Below are positions 1 to 10,240 of a stretch of 64,000 nucleotides of DNA, piece by piece. Under the pieces are notes generated by a model, which saw only the letters and a list, made by a program, of their open reading frames with translations, did not search any database and was not told the DNA's origin. The stretch lies in NCBI RefSeq assembly GCF_964019585.1, contig NZ_OZ026454.1, forward strand, positions 806,001-870,000. The letters are read 5' to 3'. Positions within the stretch are counted from its first letter, which is position 1. Each line of letters starts with the position of its first letter. Position numbers and translations under genes: made by a program. This DNA comes from Candidatus Mesenet endosymbiont of Agriotes lineatus (lineage in GTDB: Bacteria > Pseudomonadota > Alphaproteobacteria > Rickettsiales > Anaplasmataceae).

Positions 1-689
1 ACCCGGCGCTGGTGCTTGAAAAAACAATGTATGAGGCATGTCAATTGCCAAAATTCGCTGAAGACTCTTTTGTAACAACAGATGGATTCAGACTGATTCC
101 AACAAGTGAAGTACCGCTGACAAACCTAGTAGCAGATAGCATAGTAAATGCTGAAGATCTGCCTATGAGATTTACTGCCGTTTCTCCATGCTTTCGTAGA
201 GAAGCAGGCAGTGCAGGCCGTGATACACGTGGGATGATTAGGCAGCATCAATTTAGTAAAGTTGAACTTGTAAGTATTACAACTGAGGAACAATCTCAAG
301 AAGAGCTTGAGCGTATGCTAAGCATTGCAGAAGAAGTGCTAAAACGTCTAGAACTACCATATCGCGTGATGCTCTTGTGCAGCGGTGATATGGGCTTTGC
401 CGCACAGATGACTTATGATTTAGAGGTTTGGTTCCCAGAGCAAGGTAAATATAGGGAAGTTTCAAGTTGCTCAAGTTGCGGTACTTTTCAAGCAAGAAGA
501 ATGAAAGCTAGGTATTATGCTACGCAGGATAAGAAAATAAAGAAATTCGTTCATACTCTCAACAGCTCTGCACTAGCCATAGGCAGAACCATAGCTGCTA
601 CTTTAGAAAATTATCAAAACGCTGATGGTTCAATTATAGTTCCAACGGTTCTGCAAAGTTATATGAATAACCATAAAATTATTCTTTAA
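1..689 (+). CDS. serS: Seryl-tRNA synthetase, C-terminal part (5' end outside window)
   Basis: Class II aminoacyl-tRNA synthetase that charges tRNA-Ser in the cytoplasm. The reading frame is open from the first bases of the window, so the N-terminal coiled-coil arm and the true start lie upstream; the GTG at position 12 is internal. Visible are the TSEVPLTNL segment, class II motif 2 ([20 protein letters not shown]) and motif 3 ([16 protein letters not shown]) near the C terminus. The catalytic core looks intact. It is followed by an AT-rich spacer before the next gene on the same strand. Confidence 0.96.
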   Translation, partial: PALVLEKTMYEACQLPKFAEDSFVTTDGFRLIPTSEVPLTNLVADSIVNAEDLPMRFTAVSPCFRREAGSAGRDTRGMIRQHQFSKVELVSITTEEQSQEELERMLSIAEEVLKRLELPYRVMLLCSGDMGFAAQMTYDLEVWFPEQGKYREVSSCSSCGTFQARRMKARYYATQDKKIKKFVHTLNSSALAIGRTIAATLENYQNADGSIIVPTVLQSYMNNHKIIL

Positions 690-783
690 TATACTATATT
701 TCTTTTTTTTATTAAATTTTATTATTTACTTTTATTATCAAATATATTAATATATTATTAAATAAAGCAGGGAGAAATTTAGT

Positions 784-2031
784 ATGCCTAGAAAAAAGGA
801 AAAATATTCTACACTAGATCAAATTGTAAATGCACTTTTAAAGAAGGAAAAACTTGATGATAGCAAATATCAAGAACTTCAAAGCTCGATAAAGATAATA
901 ATTGCTGCAAACGTTGATGACGTAGTAAGGGATTATCTCAATAGATGCTTAGCAATAAAGCAAGATATAAGCAACTTACTAATATCAATTAATGAGGCAA
1001 ATACTTCTGGTGCAATTGAAGGATTCAATAAAAAAATAAGTTCAATTGATAATGAAATTAAAGAAATAGATATTAATCAAATAAAACTTGGCATTGAAAC
1101 AAAAAAGGTCAAGACTCAGATTAAGAGTATTAAAGAAGATTTTCAGCCCAATATAGAAAAGTTTAAGGAAAGACTTAAGCAAAAAGAAAACGAGCTTGAA
1201 GAAGAAAAGAAAATGGTTCAAGCACAAAAAGAACTATCGGATGCAAGTAGTAGCGAAACCAGCTCAGATCAATCTCCAATAAAAGAAACTGGTACAGTGT
1301 CACAAAAGAGAGGGGAGCGTGATGAAAAAAGGTATGAACAGCATTTGCAAGAGCAGGAAAAACATAGGAAAAAGGGAAAACAAAAAAGCGGCTGTGTGAT
1401 TGGTCAATCAAAAGCACAAAAAGAAGATGGAATTATAAATACTGAACTCTACGCATTATACTATCAACTCACCATTATAATGTCTAAAGTAGTGAATACT
1501 ATGCATAATGACATCATAAGAGTAAACAATAGAAAAAATAATACTGCATCTGGAACTATGAATATGCCTGATAAAGAATATAAGGTGTTCGATTCAATAT
1601 TACAGTGCTACATAAAAGTATACTATACTAGCACGATAATGAGAATAATAATAAGAATGTCATTGGGAAATATTCAGGTTATTTCAACGGATGCACAAGA
1701 TAAATTTGAAAGATTACAACATAGTCAAAAAGCTCCCTTTGAAAAATTGCTTTCTATCTTTAGGCTAAAGCAAAGTGAAGCAAAAATTAAAGATAAGGTT
1801 AAAAATATAGAAAGTAACTTTGAGGCTGCGATTAATGTTTTGTCTAAGTATGTTGTAGATCTTCCTATATCTTTGTACTCAAACATACCATGTATTAATA
1901 ATATAGATAAAATAAAAAATAATTTAATAAATGATGTTGTCACCATATCAACCTCAGAGCAAGCTTATAATATGATAGAAAAAGATGAAATGATTCATGC
2001 TATAACACCAAAAAAAATGCTGCGGATTTAG
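784..2031 (+). CDS. Coiled-coil hypothetical protein, apparently frameshifted near its 3' end
   Basis: I do not recognise this 415-residue protein. It is rich in Lys, Glu and Ser, with a long predicted coiled coil over roughly residues 75-155, a Ser/Gln-rich charged linker to about residue 215, and a helical C-terminal half. The start has a purine-rich GGGAG about 10 bases upstream. The ORF stops just after a run of eight A (2010-2017). In the neighbouring frame the coding-like sequence goes on for about 58 more codons to a TAA at 2190-2192 (beginning NAADLDKEF, ending AYAQVRK). The original protein was probably about 474 residues. There is no signal peptide. It could be a secreted effector of lineage-restricted type, but nothing proves that. 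Confidence 0.7.
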   Translation: MPRKKEKYSTLDQIVNALLKKEKLDDSKYQELQSSIKIIIAANVDDVVRDYLNRCLAIKQDISNLLISINEANTSGAIEGFNKKISSIDNEIKEIDINQIKLGIETKKVKTQIKSIKEDFQPNIEKFKERLKQKENELEEEKKMVQAQKELSDASSSETSSDQSPIKETGTVSQKRGERDEKRYEQHLQEQEKHRKKGKQKSGCVIGQSKAQKEDGIINTELYALYYQLTIIMSKVVNTMHNDIIRVNNRKNNTASGTMNMPDKEYKVFDSILQCYIKVYYTSTIMRIIIRMSLGNIQVISTDAQDKFERLQHSQKAPFEKLLSIFRLKQSEAKIKDKVKNIESNFEAAINVLSKYVVDLPISLYSNIPCINNIDKIKNNLINDVVTISTSEQAYNMIEKDEMIHAITPKKMLRI

Positions 2032-2464
2032 ATAAAGAATTCATTAAACTTCTAGACACTGTTTTAAAAGACAGTGGCTACAAAGAAGAAGTGAATAAGG
2101 TGCTAGAGAAGCTAATGAAACAACCTTCACCAAGCAGCGATGTAGAAGAGGCATCTCTGCAAGATGGTGCATATGCACAAGTTAGAAAATAAACAGTTCA
2201 CATATCATAGATAATTTTTAGATTATACTATAAAGAGCAGTAACTTTTATTAACTATATAATTTTTTATTAGATCAGGTTTAAGTTACTACAGCTTAATA
2301 CTAATAAAATTTGAGACAACAAAAACTCCTTTAAAAGCAATCATTGACATTAAGTTAAATTCTTAATAAAATTTAATAAAAAGATTCATTTTTTGGGGGA
2401 ATAAAAAGTAAATATATTACTAAAACCCACAAGTTAAGTAATTTAATACTATATTACTAATAAT

Positions 2465-2857
2465 TTATGTATTTGTTTTCTTATAATAAAATGTTGAAAT
2501 GATTGAAATACCAATAAAGAAAATCAACACCGGTAAGGTCCATAGCATGTAAGTGTTGGTCTTGAAGGGTGGTATATTAATTATTCTATCACCATAAATG
2601 TATCTTAAATTTGAGATTATTTCTTCATCACTGTCACCACTTCTAATTCTCTCACGTATAGCTTTACGCATATCATAAGCTAATTGTGATTGGGATTCAT
2701 ACAGAGACTCCCCACTACAAACAGGACATTTTACAATTTTAAATAAATCAATGGCATGTTTTTCCAGCTTATAATCACTTAGTTCTTCATCTAAAACAAA
2801 AGCATGGACGGCAAAAAAGGGGATTAGTATTAAAAAACTAATTACCAGTGTTCTCAT
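2465..2857 (-). CDS. ccmH: Cytochrome c-type biogenesis protein CcmH
   Basis: Membrane-anchored thiol-disulfide protein of the system I (Ccm) cytochrome c maturation pathway; it helps reduce apocytochrome c before heme ligation in the periplasm. The 130-residue protein has an N-terminal signal segment, the CcmH motif VKCPVCSGES with its CxxC near residue 45, the conserved helical part (MRKAIRERI, GDRI) and a C-terminal membrane segment. It overlaps the upstream DUF2125 gene by 20 bases, so it is the last gene of the long minus-strand isc transcript. Its length matches the short CcmH form without a TPR domain. Confidence 0.92.
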   Translation of the reverse strand: MRTLVISFLILIPFFAVHAFVLDEELSDYKLEKHAIDLFKIVKCPVCSGESLYESQSQLAYDMRKAIRERIRSGDSDEEIISNLRYIYGDRIINIPPFKTNTYMLWTLPVLIFFIGISIISTFYYKKTNT

Positions 2858-3929
2858 ATTTATTAGTTTCTATATCTTCTTTTTCATTATTATATATCTT
2901 TTGTATTTTATCTATGAATGTGTCAAACTGCATATTGCCAATGTATGCTGCTTTATCACCACTATTGTAACTTAATGTGACTCTAACGTCATTATCATTA
3001 ATTCTCTCTGCGATATTAAGGACTAGCTTTTGAATATTATCTATGGTTTGAGTACTGCTTGAGGGTAAATATTGGCTGGCTAGAAAGGACATGCATTCTT
3101 TATAGTTTAACATATCAATGCTAATTTCACCTTTGAATGAGTATGATAACATTGCAATGATAAAATCATGTAAATTTCCTTTTGCATTAATAGCAAAATT
3201 ATTGCCACTAATTGAGAATTCTTCTATGTCTAAGTTTAATTTTACATTTGATTTATTGCTTAGAACTTCAACATCAAAATTTGCGTTAATTTCTGGATTA
3301 ATCTGATCTTTTATATCAGTATATTTGCTAATGTGAGAACTAACGCTAAGCTTTATATGCTCATCATATTTTTTATCAAATATCAGTTGTAGATGGTTCC
3401 CTTGGCTGGATCTTGTACTAGCTTCACTATTGCTACTTAAAGTTATGCAACTTAATCCATGGTCTTCATATCTTAACAGATTAACATAATCTACAATACT
3501 GATCTCATCTTTAATCTGTAGTAAAAAAGGTAATTTATTTAATTTTGAGGTAAGAGCTAACTTATGAGTATTACAAACTACGCTATAGTTTTCTTGATCA
3601 TTAGATACAATAATATCTACCTTATTGCCAGGAATAGATAAGGACAACCATTTACTGAACAATTCATACTTAAGCAGCAAGGAATCTAATTTAATAAAAG
3701 TTGATTGAGGTGTGGTAATTTTAGGTTTTTTTATATCTAAGTTTATACTAAAAGGAAAACCATACGTGACAATATTGTCATAAGTAAGCTCAATCTCATA
3801 AGATTTTGCATAAGATGAAACCTTTTGCAGCATATTTTTAGTTTTACTAGTGGCATAAAACCATAACCCACTATAAGCAACGAAAAATAACAAGATTATA
3901 ATAGCCGTAGTACATAAAATTTTACGCAT
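2838..3929 (-). CDS. DUF2125-type membrane-anchored protein
   Basis: A 363-residue protein with one N-terminal membrane anchor (residues 5-25) followed by a beta-rich periplasmic region. The segment after the anchor, with a GFPF motif near residue 56, resembles the alphaproteobacterial DUF2125 family, whose function is not established. It starts only a few bases after fdx and overlaps ccmH by 20 bases, so it is co-transcribed between Fe-S assembly and cytochrome c maturation genes. That position suggests an envelope role, but this is inference. The family assignment rests on the anchor and GFP motif only. Confidence 0.65.
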   Translation of the reverse strand: MRKILCTTAIIILLFFVAYSGLWFYATSKTKNMLQKVSSYAKSYEIELTYDNIVTYGFPFSINLDIKKPKITTPQSTFIKLDSLLLKYELFSKWLSLSIPGNKVDIIVSNDQENYSVVCNTHKLALTSKLNKLPFLLQIKDEISIVDYVNLLRYEDHGLSCITLSSNSEASTRSSQGNHLQLIFDKKYDEHIKLSVSSHISKYTDIKDQINPEINANFDVEVLSNKSNVKLNLDIEEFSISGNNFAINAKGNLHDFIIAMLSYSFKGEISIDMLNYKECMSFLASQYLPSSSTQTIDNIQKLVLNIAERINDNDVRVTLSYNSGDKAAYIGNMQFDTFIDKIQKIYNNEKEDIETNKYENTGN

Positions 3930-3931
3930 TC

Positions 3932-4282
3932 TTATTTTTTATCCAGTGATATATTACGTGTGCTGCTTGGAATTCGTACGCATAAGCCATCAATTTCTTT
4001 AGTAACTTTGACTTGGCAACCAAGCCTTGAAGTTTCAGTAAGACCAAACGCTAAATCCAACATGTCATTTTCTTCATCAGATATTGGATTAGTTTTTTCA
4101 ACAGTATCGTAGAAATCTTTTTCAACGATAACATGACAAGTAGAACAGGCAAGCGATCCCTCACATGCACCTTCCAGTAAATCAGGGTCGCTTCTATGTG
4201 CCAGTCTTAGTAATGTTTCACCCTCATGTGCATCATAAGTTTTTTTGCTTCCATCTGGTAAAATGAATGTTACAGTTGGCAT
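3932..4282 (-). CDS. fdx: ISC-type 2Fe-2S ferredoxin
   Basis: Adrenodoxin-like [2Fe-2S] ferredoxin that supplies electrons for cluster assembly on IscU. The 116-residue protein has the four cluster cysteines in the usual pattern (C40, C46, C49, C89; motif GACEGSLACSTCH, then RLGCQ). It lies directly behind hscA, the standard isc order. Spacing to hscA is 8 bases and to the next gene 2 bases, so translation is probably coupled. Confidence 0.95.
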   Translation of the reverse strand: MPTVTFILPDGSKKTYDAHEGETLLRLAHRSDPDLLEGACEGSLACSTCHVIVEKDFYDTVEKTNPISDEENDMLDLAFGLTETSRLGCQVKVTKEIDGLCVRIPSSTRNISLDKK

Positions 4283-4290
4283 AATGTCCT

Positions 4291-6129
4291 TTATTTTTTA
4301 GTATCTTTTAATTGATAATCAATTATTGCATTATGTAAATTTTTATCTGTTACTTTTTGCAATAACTTAGGAGTTTCAGCTTTTAAACGAGTAATGGCAT
4401 TATTAATCTCGTTTAAGTCTGATCCCAGTAGTGCCTCTTTTGCGTGATCTAAGGCTTTTTGCAATTCTTGATCTTTTACCTTAAAATTTTTTATCGCTGC
4501 ATCAAGTGTTTCAATAAAATGTTTATTGTTTACTTTAACTTCAGCTATGGATCTTTTTTCTATATCATCACTGAAATTTTCCACTGATGCAGTTACTATA
4601 TCCTCTATTTCTTTTTGAGTTAAACCAAAGTTTGAATTGACAGTAACTTCTTGTTTTATACCTGTGGTAGACTCTACTGCTGTGACATGTAATATACCAT
4701 CGGTATCAACTTTGAACTCAACTTTAACTTTTGCTCTACCAGCTGGAAGTGACGGTATTCCCTTAAGTTCAAATTTCGCTAAAGATTTATTTTGCTCAAC
4801 CATCTCACGCTCACCCTGAAGAACGTGTATTGTCATTGCTATTTGTCCATCCACATAAGTTGTAAATTCTTGTGTTTCCGAAACTGGTAGAGGAGTGTTT
4901 CTTTGTATAATTTTTTCAACTATTCCTCCCATAGTTTCTACTCCCAAGGACAAAGGCAAAACATCAATTAAAAGCCCTTTATTTTGAGAATTAGAGGTAA
5001 GATAGTGAGCCTGCCTTGCGGCACCAATAACTACTGCTTTCTCTGGATTAATATCATTTAATAATTTGTTAGGAAATACTTTAGCAAGAGAGCTTTGCAC
5101 CAATGGAACTTTAGTTGACCCACCAACCAATATAACTCCTTTGATATCTTCAATACTTAAGTTAATGTCTCGTATCGTATCTATGATAATATTTATAGTT
5201 TTATCAACCAAATCGGATATTAAAGCTTCAAATTTACTTTTTGTAATTTCACATTTAAATGAATTCTCATCTATATTAAAACTAAAAACTCCTTTTTCAT
5301 GAATGCTTAAAAATTCTTTTACAGCACGCGCCTCAGTAATAAGTCTATTTCTTCGAGCAGTATTTAGTTTTACCCTATCAATATGGCCATATTTACCAAG
5401 TACATACTCAACAAGTAAAGCATCAAAATCATCCCCACCTAAGCATACGTCTCCACCGACAGCAAGTACTTGAAATACCTTCTCATTGTGGAGTTTTAAT
5501 ATCGATATGTCAAATGTACCACCACCTAAATCATAAACAGCGTATATTTCTCCTTCATTTTGTTTATCAATACCATATGCAAGTGCAGCAGCAGTTGGTT
5601 CATTAATTAATCTTAACACTTCTATCCCTACAAGTTGGGCAGCAAATTTTACTGCATTTCTTGCTGCATCATCAAAATATGCAGGTACAGTTATCACTGC
5701 TTTACTTACCGTATAGCCCTTTGCGTTTTCAACTCTTCTGCATAATGCTTTTATTATATCGGCAGCTATTTCAACTGGAGAAAGATATTTTCCACCACCA
5801 AGATCGATTTTGATAGTACCACTGTGACTACTAATTTCATAATTAAAGCGAATTTTATCGATAATTTTTTTTATATCATCAGGTCCTCTACCCAATAAAC
5901 GCTTTATGGAGTAAATAACATTAGTATCTAATTGGCTAATGCTGGATCCAACCTTGACTGCACCACCATAATAAGAGACTGCTGAGCGAAGTAGCTCTTC
6001 ACCATGCTCATCTTTAAAGATACATACATTATTATCCTTATCAACTGCAGCAATTAAAGAATTGGTAGTTCCAAAATCTATGCCAAAGGCTATAGATGCA
6101 TGAGGATCTGATATTTGAATTAATTCCAC
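4291..6129 (-). CDS. hscA: Fe-S assembly Hsp70 chaperone HscA
   Basis: Specialised Hsp70 that uses ATP to move clusters from IscU to target apoproteins. The 612-residue protein starts with the nucleotide-binding motif GIDFGTTNSLIAA near residue 18, has the second phosphate motif AVYDLGGGTFDISIL and the adenosine motif GVILVGGSTKVPLVQ. The substrate-binding domain follows from about residue 385. Length fits HscA, slightly shorter than DnaK. The start overlaps the end of hscB by 10 bases, which fits the tight co-translation of this chaperone pair. Confidence 0.96.
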   Translation of the reverse strand: MELIQISDPHASIAFGIDFGTTNSLIAAVDKDNNVCIFKDEHGEELLRSAVSYYGGAVKVGSSISQLDTNVIYSIKRLLGRGPDDIKKIIDKIRFNYEISSHSGTIKIDLGGGKYLSPVEIAADIIKALCRRVENAKGYTVSKAVITVPAYFDDAARNAVKFAAQLVGIEVLRLINEPTAAALAYGIDKQNEGEIYAVYDLGGGTFDISILKLHNEKVFQVLAVGGDVCLGGDDFDALLVEYVLGKYGHIDRVKLNTARRNRLITEARAVKEFLSIHEKGVFSFNIDENSFKCEITKSKFEALISDLVDKTINIIIDTIRDINLSIEDIKGVILVGGSTKVPLVQSSLAKVFPNKLLNDINPEKAVVIGAARQAHYLTSNSQNKGLLIDVLPLSLGVETMGGIVEKIIQRNTPLPVSETQEFTTYVDGQIAMTIHVLQGEREMVEQNKSLAKFELKGIPSLPAGRAKVKVEFKVDTDGILHVTAVESTTGIKQEVTVNSNFGLTQKEIEDIVTASVENFSDDIEKRSIAEVKVNNKHFIETLDAAIKNFKVKDQELQKALDHAKEALLGSDLNEINNAITRLKAETPKLLQKVTDKNLHNAIIDYQLKDTKK

Positions 6130-6581
6130 TTTACCTCTTCGTATGATTTATTTAGATATTTAAGCCTATGCAATTGCCCTGTTGCTTTGTTTAAATCATT
6201 ATTGGCAAAGGAATTCTTTAGATTTCCAATACACTCTTTTATCTTATTTTCAATGATTTTAGTTAAAATCTGCTTATCATCACCACTAAGTATAGATTCC
6301 CTAATTTGCATCGATTCTTCAAGAATCTCAGAATCCACATTGCAATTTTTTTCAGCCTTAAGTAAGGAAAGCAAATACTCAGTTCTCTTCAAAGGAGATT
6401 TTAATGTTTGATAGGCTTTATTGATGTTGATAGTATCTTTTACAGCTATAGATTTTGCATGATCTAAGGTGCAATTATCAGGGTGAAAAGTTTTACTTAG
6501 TTCAATATACTTTTTTTCTAATAAATCTAAATCTATGTCAAACTTAGGTTGTATGTTAAATAGAGTAAAATAATCAGACAT
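6120..6581 (-). CDS. hscB: Fe-S assembly J-type co-chaperone HscB
   Basis: J-domain protein that delivers IscU to HscA and stimulates its ATPase. The J-domain HPD signature is present (FHPDN), followed by the three-helix C-terminal domain that binds IscU. I chose the ATG at 6581 (MSDYFTLFNIQ) because homologues begin with this motif; a longer ORF from 6617 would overlap iscA by 44 bases. With this start the overlap with iscA is 8 bases. About 153 residues, a little shorter than the E. coli protein. Confidence 0.93.
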   Translation of the reverse strand: MSDYFTLFNIQPKFDIDLDLLEKKYIELSKTFHPDNCTLDHAKSIAVKDTININKAYQTLKSPLKRTEYLLSLLKAEKNCNVDSEILEESMQIRESILSGDDKQILTKIIENKIKECIGNLKNSFANNDLNKATGQLHRLKYLNKSYEEVKWN

Positions 6582-6942
6582 AAAAACTTTCTCCGCAACC
6601 ACATCTTCCTTTTTCATTTGGGTTTTTAAAGATAAATCCTGATGAAAATTTATCTTCTACAAAATCCATCTCTGATCCCAATATAAACATGATGGCCTTT
6701 GGATCTATCAGTACCTTAATTTTGCTACCATCATGCACAACCGCAATAGTTGATTCAAAAGGGCGAACTTCATAAGCATATTCAATATTATATTTCAAAC
6801 CAAAACACCCCTTTTGCTTAATAATTATTCTAATACCAATTACTTCCTGCCCTTTATCCTCTAATAAATATTTTATCCTATCGAGTGCTTTATTAGTTAT
6901 AGTGATAGGATCTTTTTTGTTAATCTTATCAACAACACTCAT
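6574..6942 (-). CDS. iscA: A-type iron-sulfur carrier IscA
   Basis: A-type carrier (HesB/IscA family) that accepts or transfers Fe-S clusters, mainly towards 4Fe-4S proteins. The three conserved cysteines are visible: one in KGCFG and two in the C-terminal GRCGCGESF motif. The 122-residue length is slightly above the usual 107 because of a longer N terminus. It sits between iscU (8-base gap) and hscB (8-base overlap). Confidence 0.95.
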   Translation of the reverse strand: MSVVDKINKKDPITITNKALDRIKYLLEDKGQEVIGIRIIIKQKGCFGLKYNIEYAYEVRPFESTIAVVHDGSKIKVLIDPKAIMFILGSEMDFVEDKFSSGFIFKNPNEKGRCGCGESFYV

Positions 6943-6950
6943 TAGGCTAC

Positions 6951-7352
6951 CTAAGAATTAACCTTATTTTGAACTTCCTGCTTATATTGATAATCTTTAA
7001 TAGCAGCTTGAATTGCATCCTCTGCTAGCACTGAACAGTGTATTTTAACTGGAGGCAAAGATAACTCCTGCACAATATCAGTGTTTTTTACTTCAGTGGC
7101 TTCTTTAATAGTTTTTCCTTTTATCAGTTCTGTAAGCAAAGAACTTGAAGCAATAGCAGAACCACAGCCAAAAGTTTTAAATTTAGCATCTTCAATAACG
7201 CCATCCTCACTAACTTTTATTTGTAGCTTCATAACATCACCACATGATGGTGCTCCAACTAGACCAGTGCCAACACTTGGATCATCTTTATCTAAAGATC
7301 CAACATTTCTTGGATTTTCATAATGATCCAAAACACGTTTATTATAACTCAC
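6951..7352 (-). CDS. iscU: Fe-S cluster scaffold IscU
   Basis: Scaffold on which the 2Fe-2S cluster is built with sulfur from IscS. The cluster ligands C37, C63 and C106 and the Asp after the first Cys are present (APSCGDVM, TFGCGSA, KIHCSVLAED). The LPPVK motif recognised by HscA is intact. At 133 residues it is a normal IscU. It lies 25 bases behind iscS in the isc operon. Confidence 0.97.
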   Translation of the reverse strand: MSYNKRVLDHYENPRNVGSLDKDDPSVGTGLVGAPSCGDVMKLQIKVSEDGVIEDAKFKTFGCGSAIASSSLLTELIKGKTIKEATEVKNTDIVQELSLPPVKIHCSVLAEDAIQAAIKDYQYKQEVQNKVNS

Positions 7353-7377
7353 AGATTCCTCACGAAAAATTAACTAA

Positions 7378-8670
7378 TTAATGTGCATCCCATTGAACAG
7401 ATTTTAAATCTATACCTTCTTGCACCATCTCCCATAAAGGGCTCATATCAAGTAATTTACCTATCTTTTCTACTACTAAACTTGCAGCGTATTCTATTTC
7501 TTCTTTTGTTGTAAATCTACCTATACCAAATCTAATTGAAGAATGTTCTAGATCATGGCCATTATTTAATGCTCTTATAACATAAGAAGGCTCAAGTGAT
7601 TCAGAAGTACAAGCAGATCCAGAACTAACAGCTAATTCATTTATTGCCATAATGATTGATTCTCCTTCAACATAAGGAAAACTTATATTTAAATTACCAG
7701 GGATACGTTTTTCATAATCTCCATTTAGGACAATATATGATGGCAACCCTTCATTTATCTTTTTATATAAAATGTCTCTAAGATTTTTTATCCTTTTCCC
7801 TTCTTCTTTCATTTCTTCCTTAGCAATACGAGCTGCTTCACCAAAACCAACAACAAGTGGTGTTGGTACCGTGCCTGAACGCATTCCTCTTTCCTGTCCA
7901 CCACCACTAATAAGTTGAGTAAGTCTTACACGTGGATCCTTTCTGCGCACATATAAAGCACCAATACCCATTGGACCATAAATTTTATGGCTAGAGATAC
8001 TCATCAGATCAATATTCATGTCATTTATATCTATTGGTATCTTACCAAAAGCTTGAGCTGCATCGGTATGAAAAAATATGTTACGTTCACGATGTTCACT
8101 GTCCTTACGGTGTTTACTATGTTTACGACAAATCTCGCCTATTTCTTTTATAGGTTGAATCACACCTATTTCATTATTTGCCATCATCACTGAAACTAAG
8201 ATAGTTTTATCAGTAATTGCTTTTTCTAGTTCAGATAAATTTATTATCCCGTTTGTTTGTACAGGTAAATATGTAACTTCAAAACCTTCATCTTCTAGAT
8301 GCCGACAAGAATCTAGTACGCATTTGTGTTCTGTACAAACGGTTATTATGTGATTGCCCTTATCCTTATAGAACCTTGCAACTCCTTTAATTGCCATGTT
8401 ATTGGATTCAGTTGCACCGGAGGTAAATATTATCTCCTTACTTCCAGCACCAACTAAATCAGCAATTTGCTCCCTAGCTAATTCTACAGCTTCTTCCGCA
8501 CTCCAACCAAAGTTATGGCTGCGAGAATGGGGATTACTAGGTCGGTTAAAATAATATGTTATTACCTCAATCACACGAGGATCTACCTTGGTCGTAGCTT
8601 GATTATCAAGGTATATGTTTTTTAACATACCATTTTGTTTCACATCAATGGCATTTATCTTTGTAGTCAT
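7378..8670 (-). CDS. iscS: Cysteine desulfurase IscS, with a basic insertion
   Basis: PLP-dependent enzyme that takes sulfur from cysteine for Fe-S assembly and tRNA thiolation. The PLP lysine lies in SISSHKIYG (K229), the PLP-ring motif is [10 protein letters not shown] (201-210), and the catalytic cysteine is C354 in [10 protein letters not shown]. The 430-residue length is above the usual 404, partly through an insertion of about 14 charged residues at 183-196 ([14 protein letters not shown]), encoded by imperfect 9-bp tandem repeats just before HTDAAQ. The rest looks functional. It is five bases downstream of the iscR/desulfurase fusion gene. Confidence 0.95.
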   Translation of the reverse strand: MTTKINAIDVKQNGMLKNIYLDNQATTKVDPRVIEVITYYFNRPSNPHSRSHNFGWSAEEAVELAREQIADLVGAGSKEIIFTSGATESNNMAIKGVARFYKDKGNHIITVCTEHKCVLDSCRHLEDEGFEVTYLPVQTNGIINLSELEKAITDKTILVSVMMANNEIGVIQPIKEIGEICRKHSKHRKDSEHRERNIFFHTDAAQAFGKIPIDINDMNIDLMSISSHKIYGPMGIGALYVRRKDPRVRLTQLISGGGQERGMRSGTVPTPLVVGFGEAARIAKEEMKEEGKRIKNLRDILYKKINEGLPSYIVLNGDYEKRIPGNLNISFPYVEGESIIMAINELAVSSGSACTSESLEPSYVIRALNNGHDLEHSSIRFGIGRFTTKEEIEYAASLVVEKIGKLLDMSPLWEMVQEGIDLKSVQWDAH

Positions 8671-8675
8671 AAACT

Positions 8676-10223
8676 TTAAACCAATTTAATATTATTTTTA
8701 TATATATTATACCAACAATTAATTATTTTTTCTATATCATCACCTGTTGTATTCCATCCTATGCTTATTCTAATTGAACACTCTGCTTGTTCTTTTGTTG
8801 CACCCATTGCAAGCAAAACATAAGAAGGCTCAATCCGACCTGAAGAACATGCAGCTCCACTACTTATTGCAATGTTATTCGTATCAAAAATCATAAGTTG
8901 CACATCACTTTTAACACCAGGCATACAAATGCAGCTAGTATTGGGTAACCTATCAACGTTTTTGCCAAAAATAATTGCATTGTCTGCAATTTTTAATATT
9001 TCAGATTCGAGTTGATCACGTAATTCTTCAATTCTATTTGCCTTGCCTAAAAGCTCTGGTATTTGTTTAACTGCAGAAGAAAAACTGGCAATTGCAATGA
9101 CATTTTCAGTACCAGCTCTAAGTCCTTTTTCTTGTCCACCACCAGTGATAATAGGTTCTATTTGTAGATTTTTATCAAAGATTAAAGCACCAGCACCGGT
9201 GAGCCCACCCATCTTATGTGCTGATAAAGTTAGTAAATCTACCCCTAAATCTTCCATGTTTACATCAATTTTTCCACATGCTTGCGCAGCATCTGTGTGG
9301 CAAATTGCACCAAATTTATGAGAAATTTGTGCTATTTCTTTTATTGGCTGGATTACCCCTATTTCGTTATTTGCCATCATTACTGAAACAAGTATCTTCT
9401 TTCCTTGTAGCTTGCATAATATTTTCTCTAATTCTGTAAGATTAATCATGCCATCACAATCAACAGATATAATATAGGGGTTGCTTACAGATCTCATAAT
9501 TGATGGATGTTCTACTGCAGAAATAACCTGAACATATTCCTTCATTCCCTTCATAGCTAGGTTATTTGCTTCAGTTGCAGAAGAAGTAAACAATATTTCC
9601 TTATTATCAGAAGCACAGGTAAAGCTACAGATATCATCCCTTGCATCTTGCAGAATTTTGCATACCCTTTGCCCAGCTTGATGTACTGAAGAAGGATTTA
9701 ATGTTTTATATGATAATATATAAGATGTATTCTCTTTAACAGAATTGCCAATTGAAGCTGTTGAGTTATAGTCAGCATATACATAGTTAGAATCTAATGA
9801 TGAGTTGTTGCTTATATTAAAATCTTCATTAAGTACATCATTTAAGGATATCTTGTTAAAATAACCTTTTATATAATTACCAAGATTATCCCATAGGGTA
9901 TGAGTCTTGCATTGAGTTTGATCTTTTAGACATCCTATACCATTATTATCACATCTTGTTATTCTTATTTCTTCCCCTATTGCTTCTAGTATATCACTTA
10001 TCTTTACTGATTTAGGTGAGCAATTTAGGTAATACCCCCCCCCTGGACCTCTTGCAGCAGAAACTAAGCCACTTTTTCGCAATGCTGAAATTACGTGCTC
10101 TGAGTATCTTTCTGGTACTGACTGGAAATCAGATATATTGGATAATTTTGTGGGTATAGAAGTATTGCCTGCTAAGTGAACCATAACCATAACTGCATAT
10201 CTTAACTTTGCTGTGATCAACAT
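8676..10223 (-). CDS. IscR-type Rrf2 regulator fused to a second cysteine desulfurase
   Basis: A 515-residue fusion. Residues 1-135 form an Rrf2/IscR regulator: a winged helix ([25 protein letters not shown]) and three cluster cysteines C91, C98 and C105 spaced as in IscR. Residues 148-515 form a class V aminotransferase/NifS-like desulfurase with the motif [13 protein letters not shown] lysine K337 (LSAHKMGG) and catalytic C459 ([10 protein letters not shown]). Both halves keep their key residues. The gene is first in the isc operon, where a separate iscR normally sits. The protein may sense Fe-S status and repress its own operon while also supplying sulfur; this is inference. The GPGGGYY segment is encoded across a run of nine C on the plus strand (10025-10033). 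Confidence 0.9.
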   Translation of the reverse strand: MLITAKLRYAVMVMVHLAGNTSIPTKLSNISDFQSVPERYSEHVISALRKSGLVSAARGPGGGYYLNCSPKSVKISDILEAIGEEIRITRCDNNGIGCLKDQTQCKTHTLWDNLGNYIKGYFNKISLNDVLNEDFNISNNSSLDSNYVYADYNSTASIGNSVKENTSYILSYKTLNPSSVHQAGQRVCKILQDARDDICSFTCASDNKEILFTSSATEANNLAMKGMKEYVQVISAVEHPSIMRSVSNPYIISVDCDGMINLTELEKILCKLQGKKILVSVMMANNEIGVIQPIKEIAQISHKFGAICHTDAAQACGKIDVNMEDLGVDLLTLSAHKMGGLTGAGALIFDKNLQIEPIITGGGQEKGLRAGTENVIAIASFSSAVKQIPELLGKANRIEELRDQLESEILKIADNAIIFGKNVDRLPNTSCICMPGVKSDVQLMIFDTNNIAISSGAACSSGRIEPSYVLLAMGATKEQAECSIRISIGWNTTGDDIEKIINCWYNIYKNNIKLV

Positions 10224-10240
10224 CTTAATAAAAATCTATT

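Noticed and set aside
10025-10033. C9 run in the iscR part as a frameshift site
   Set aside because: The frame is correct on both sides (GPGGGYYL), so there is no sign of an indel.
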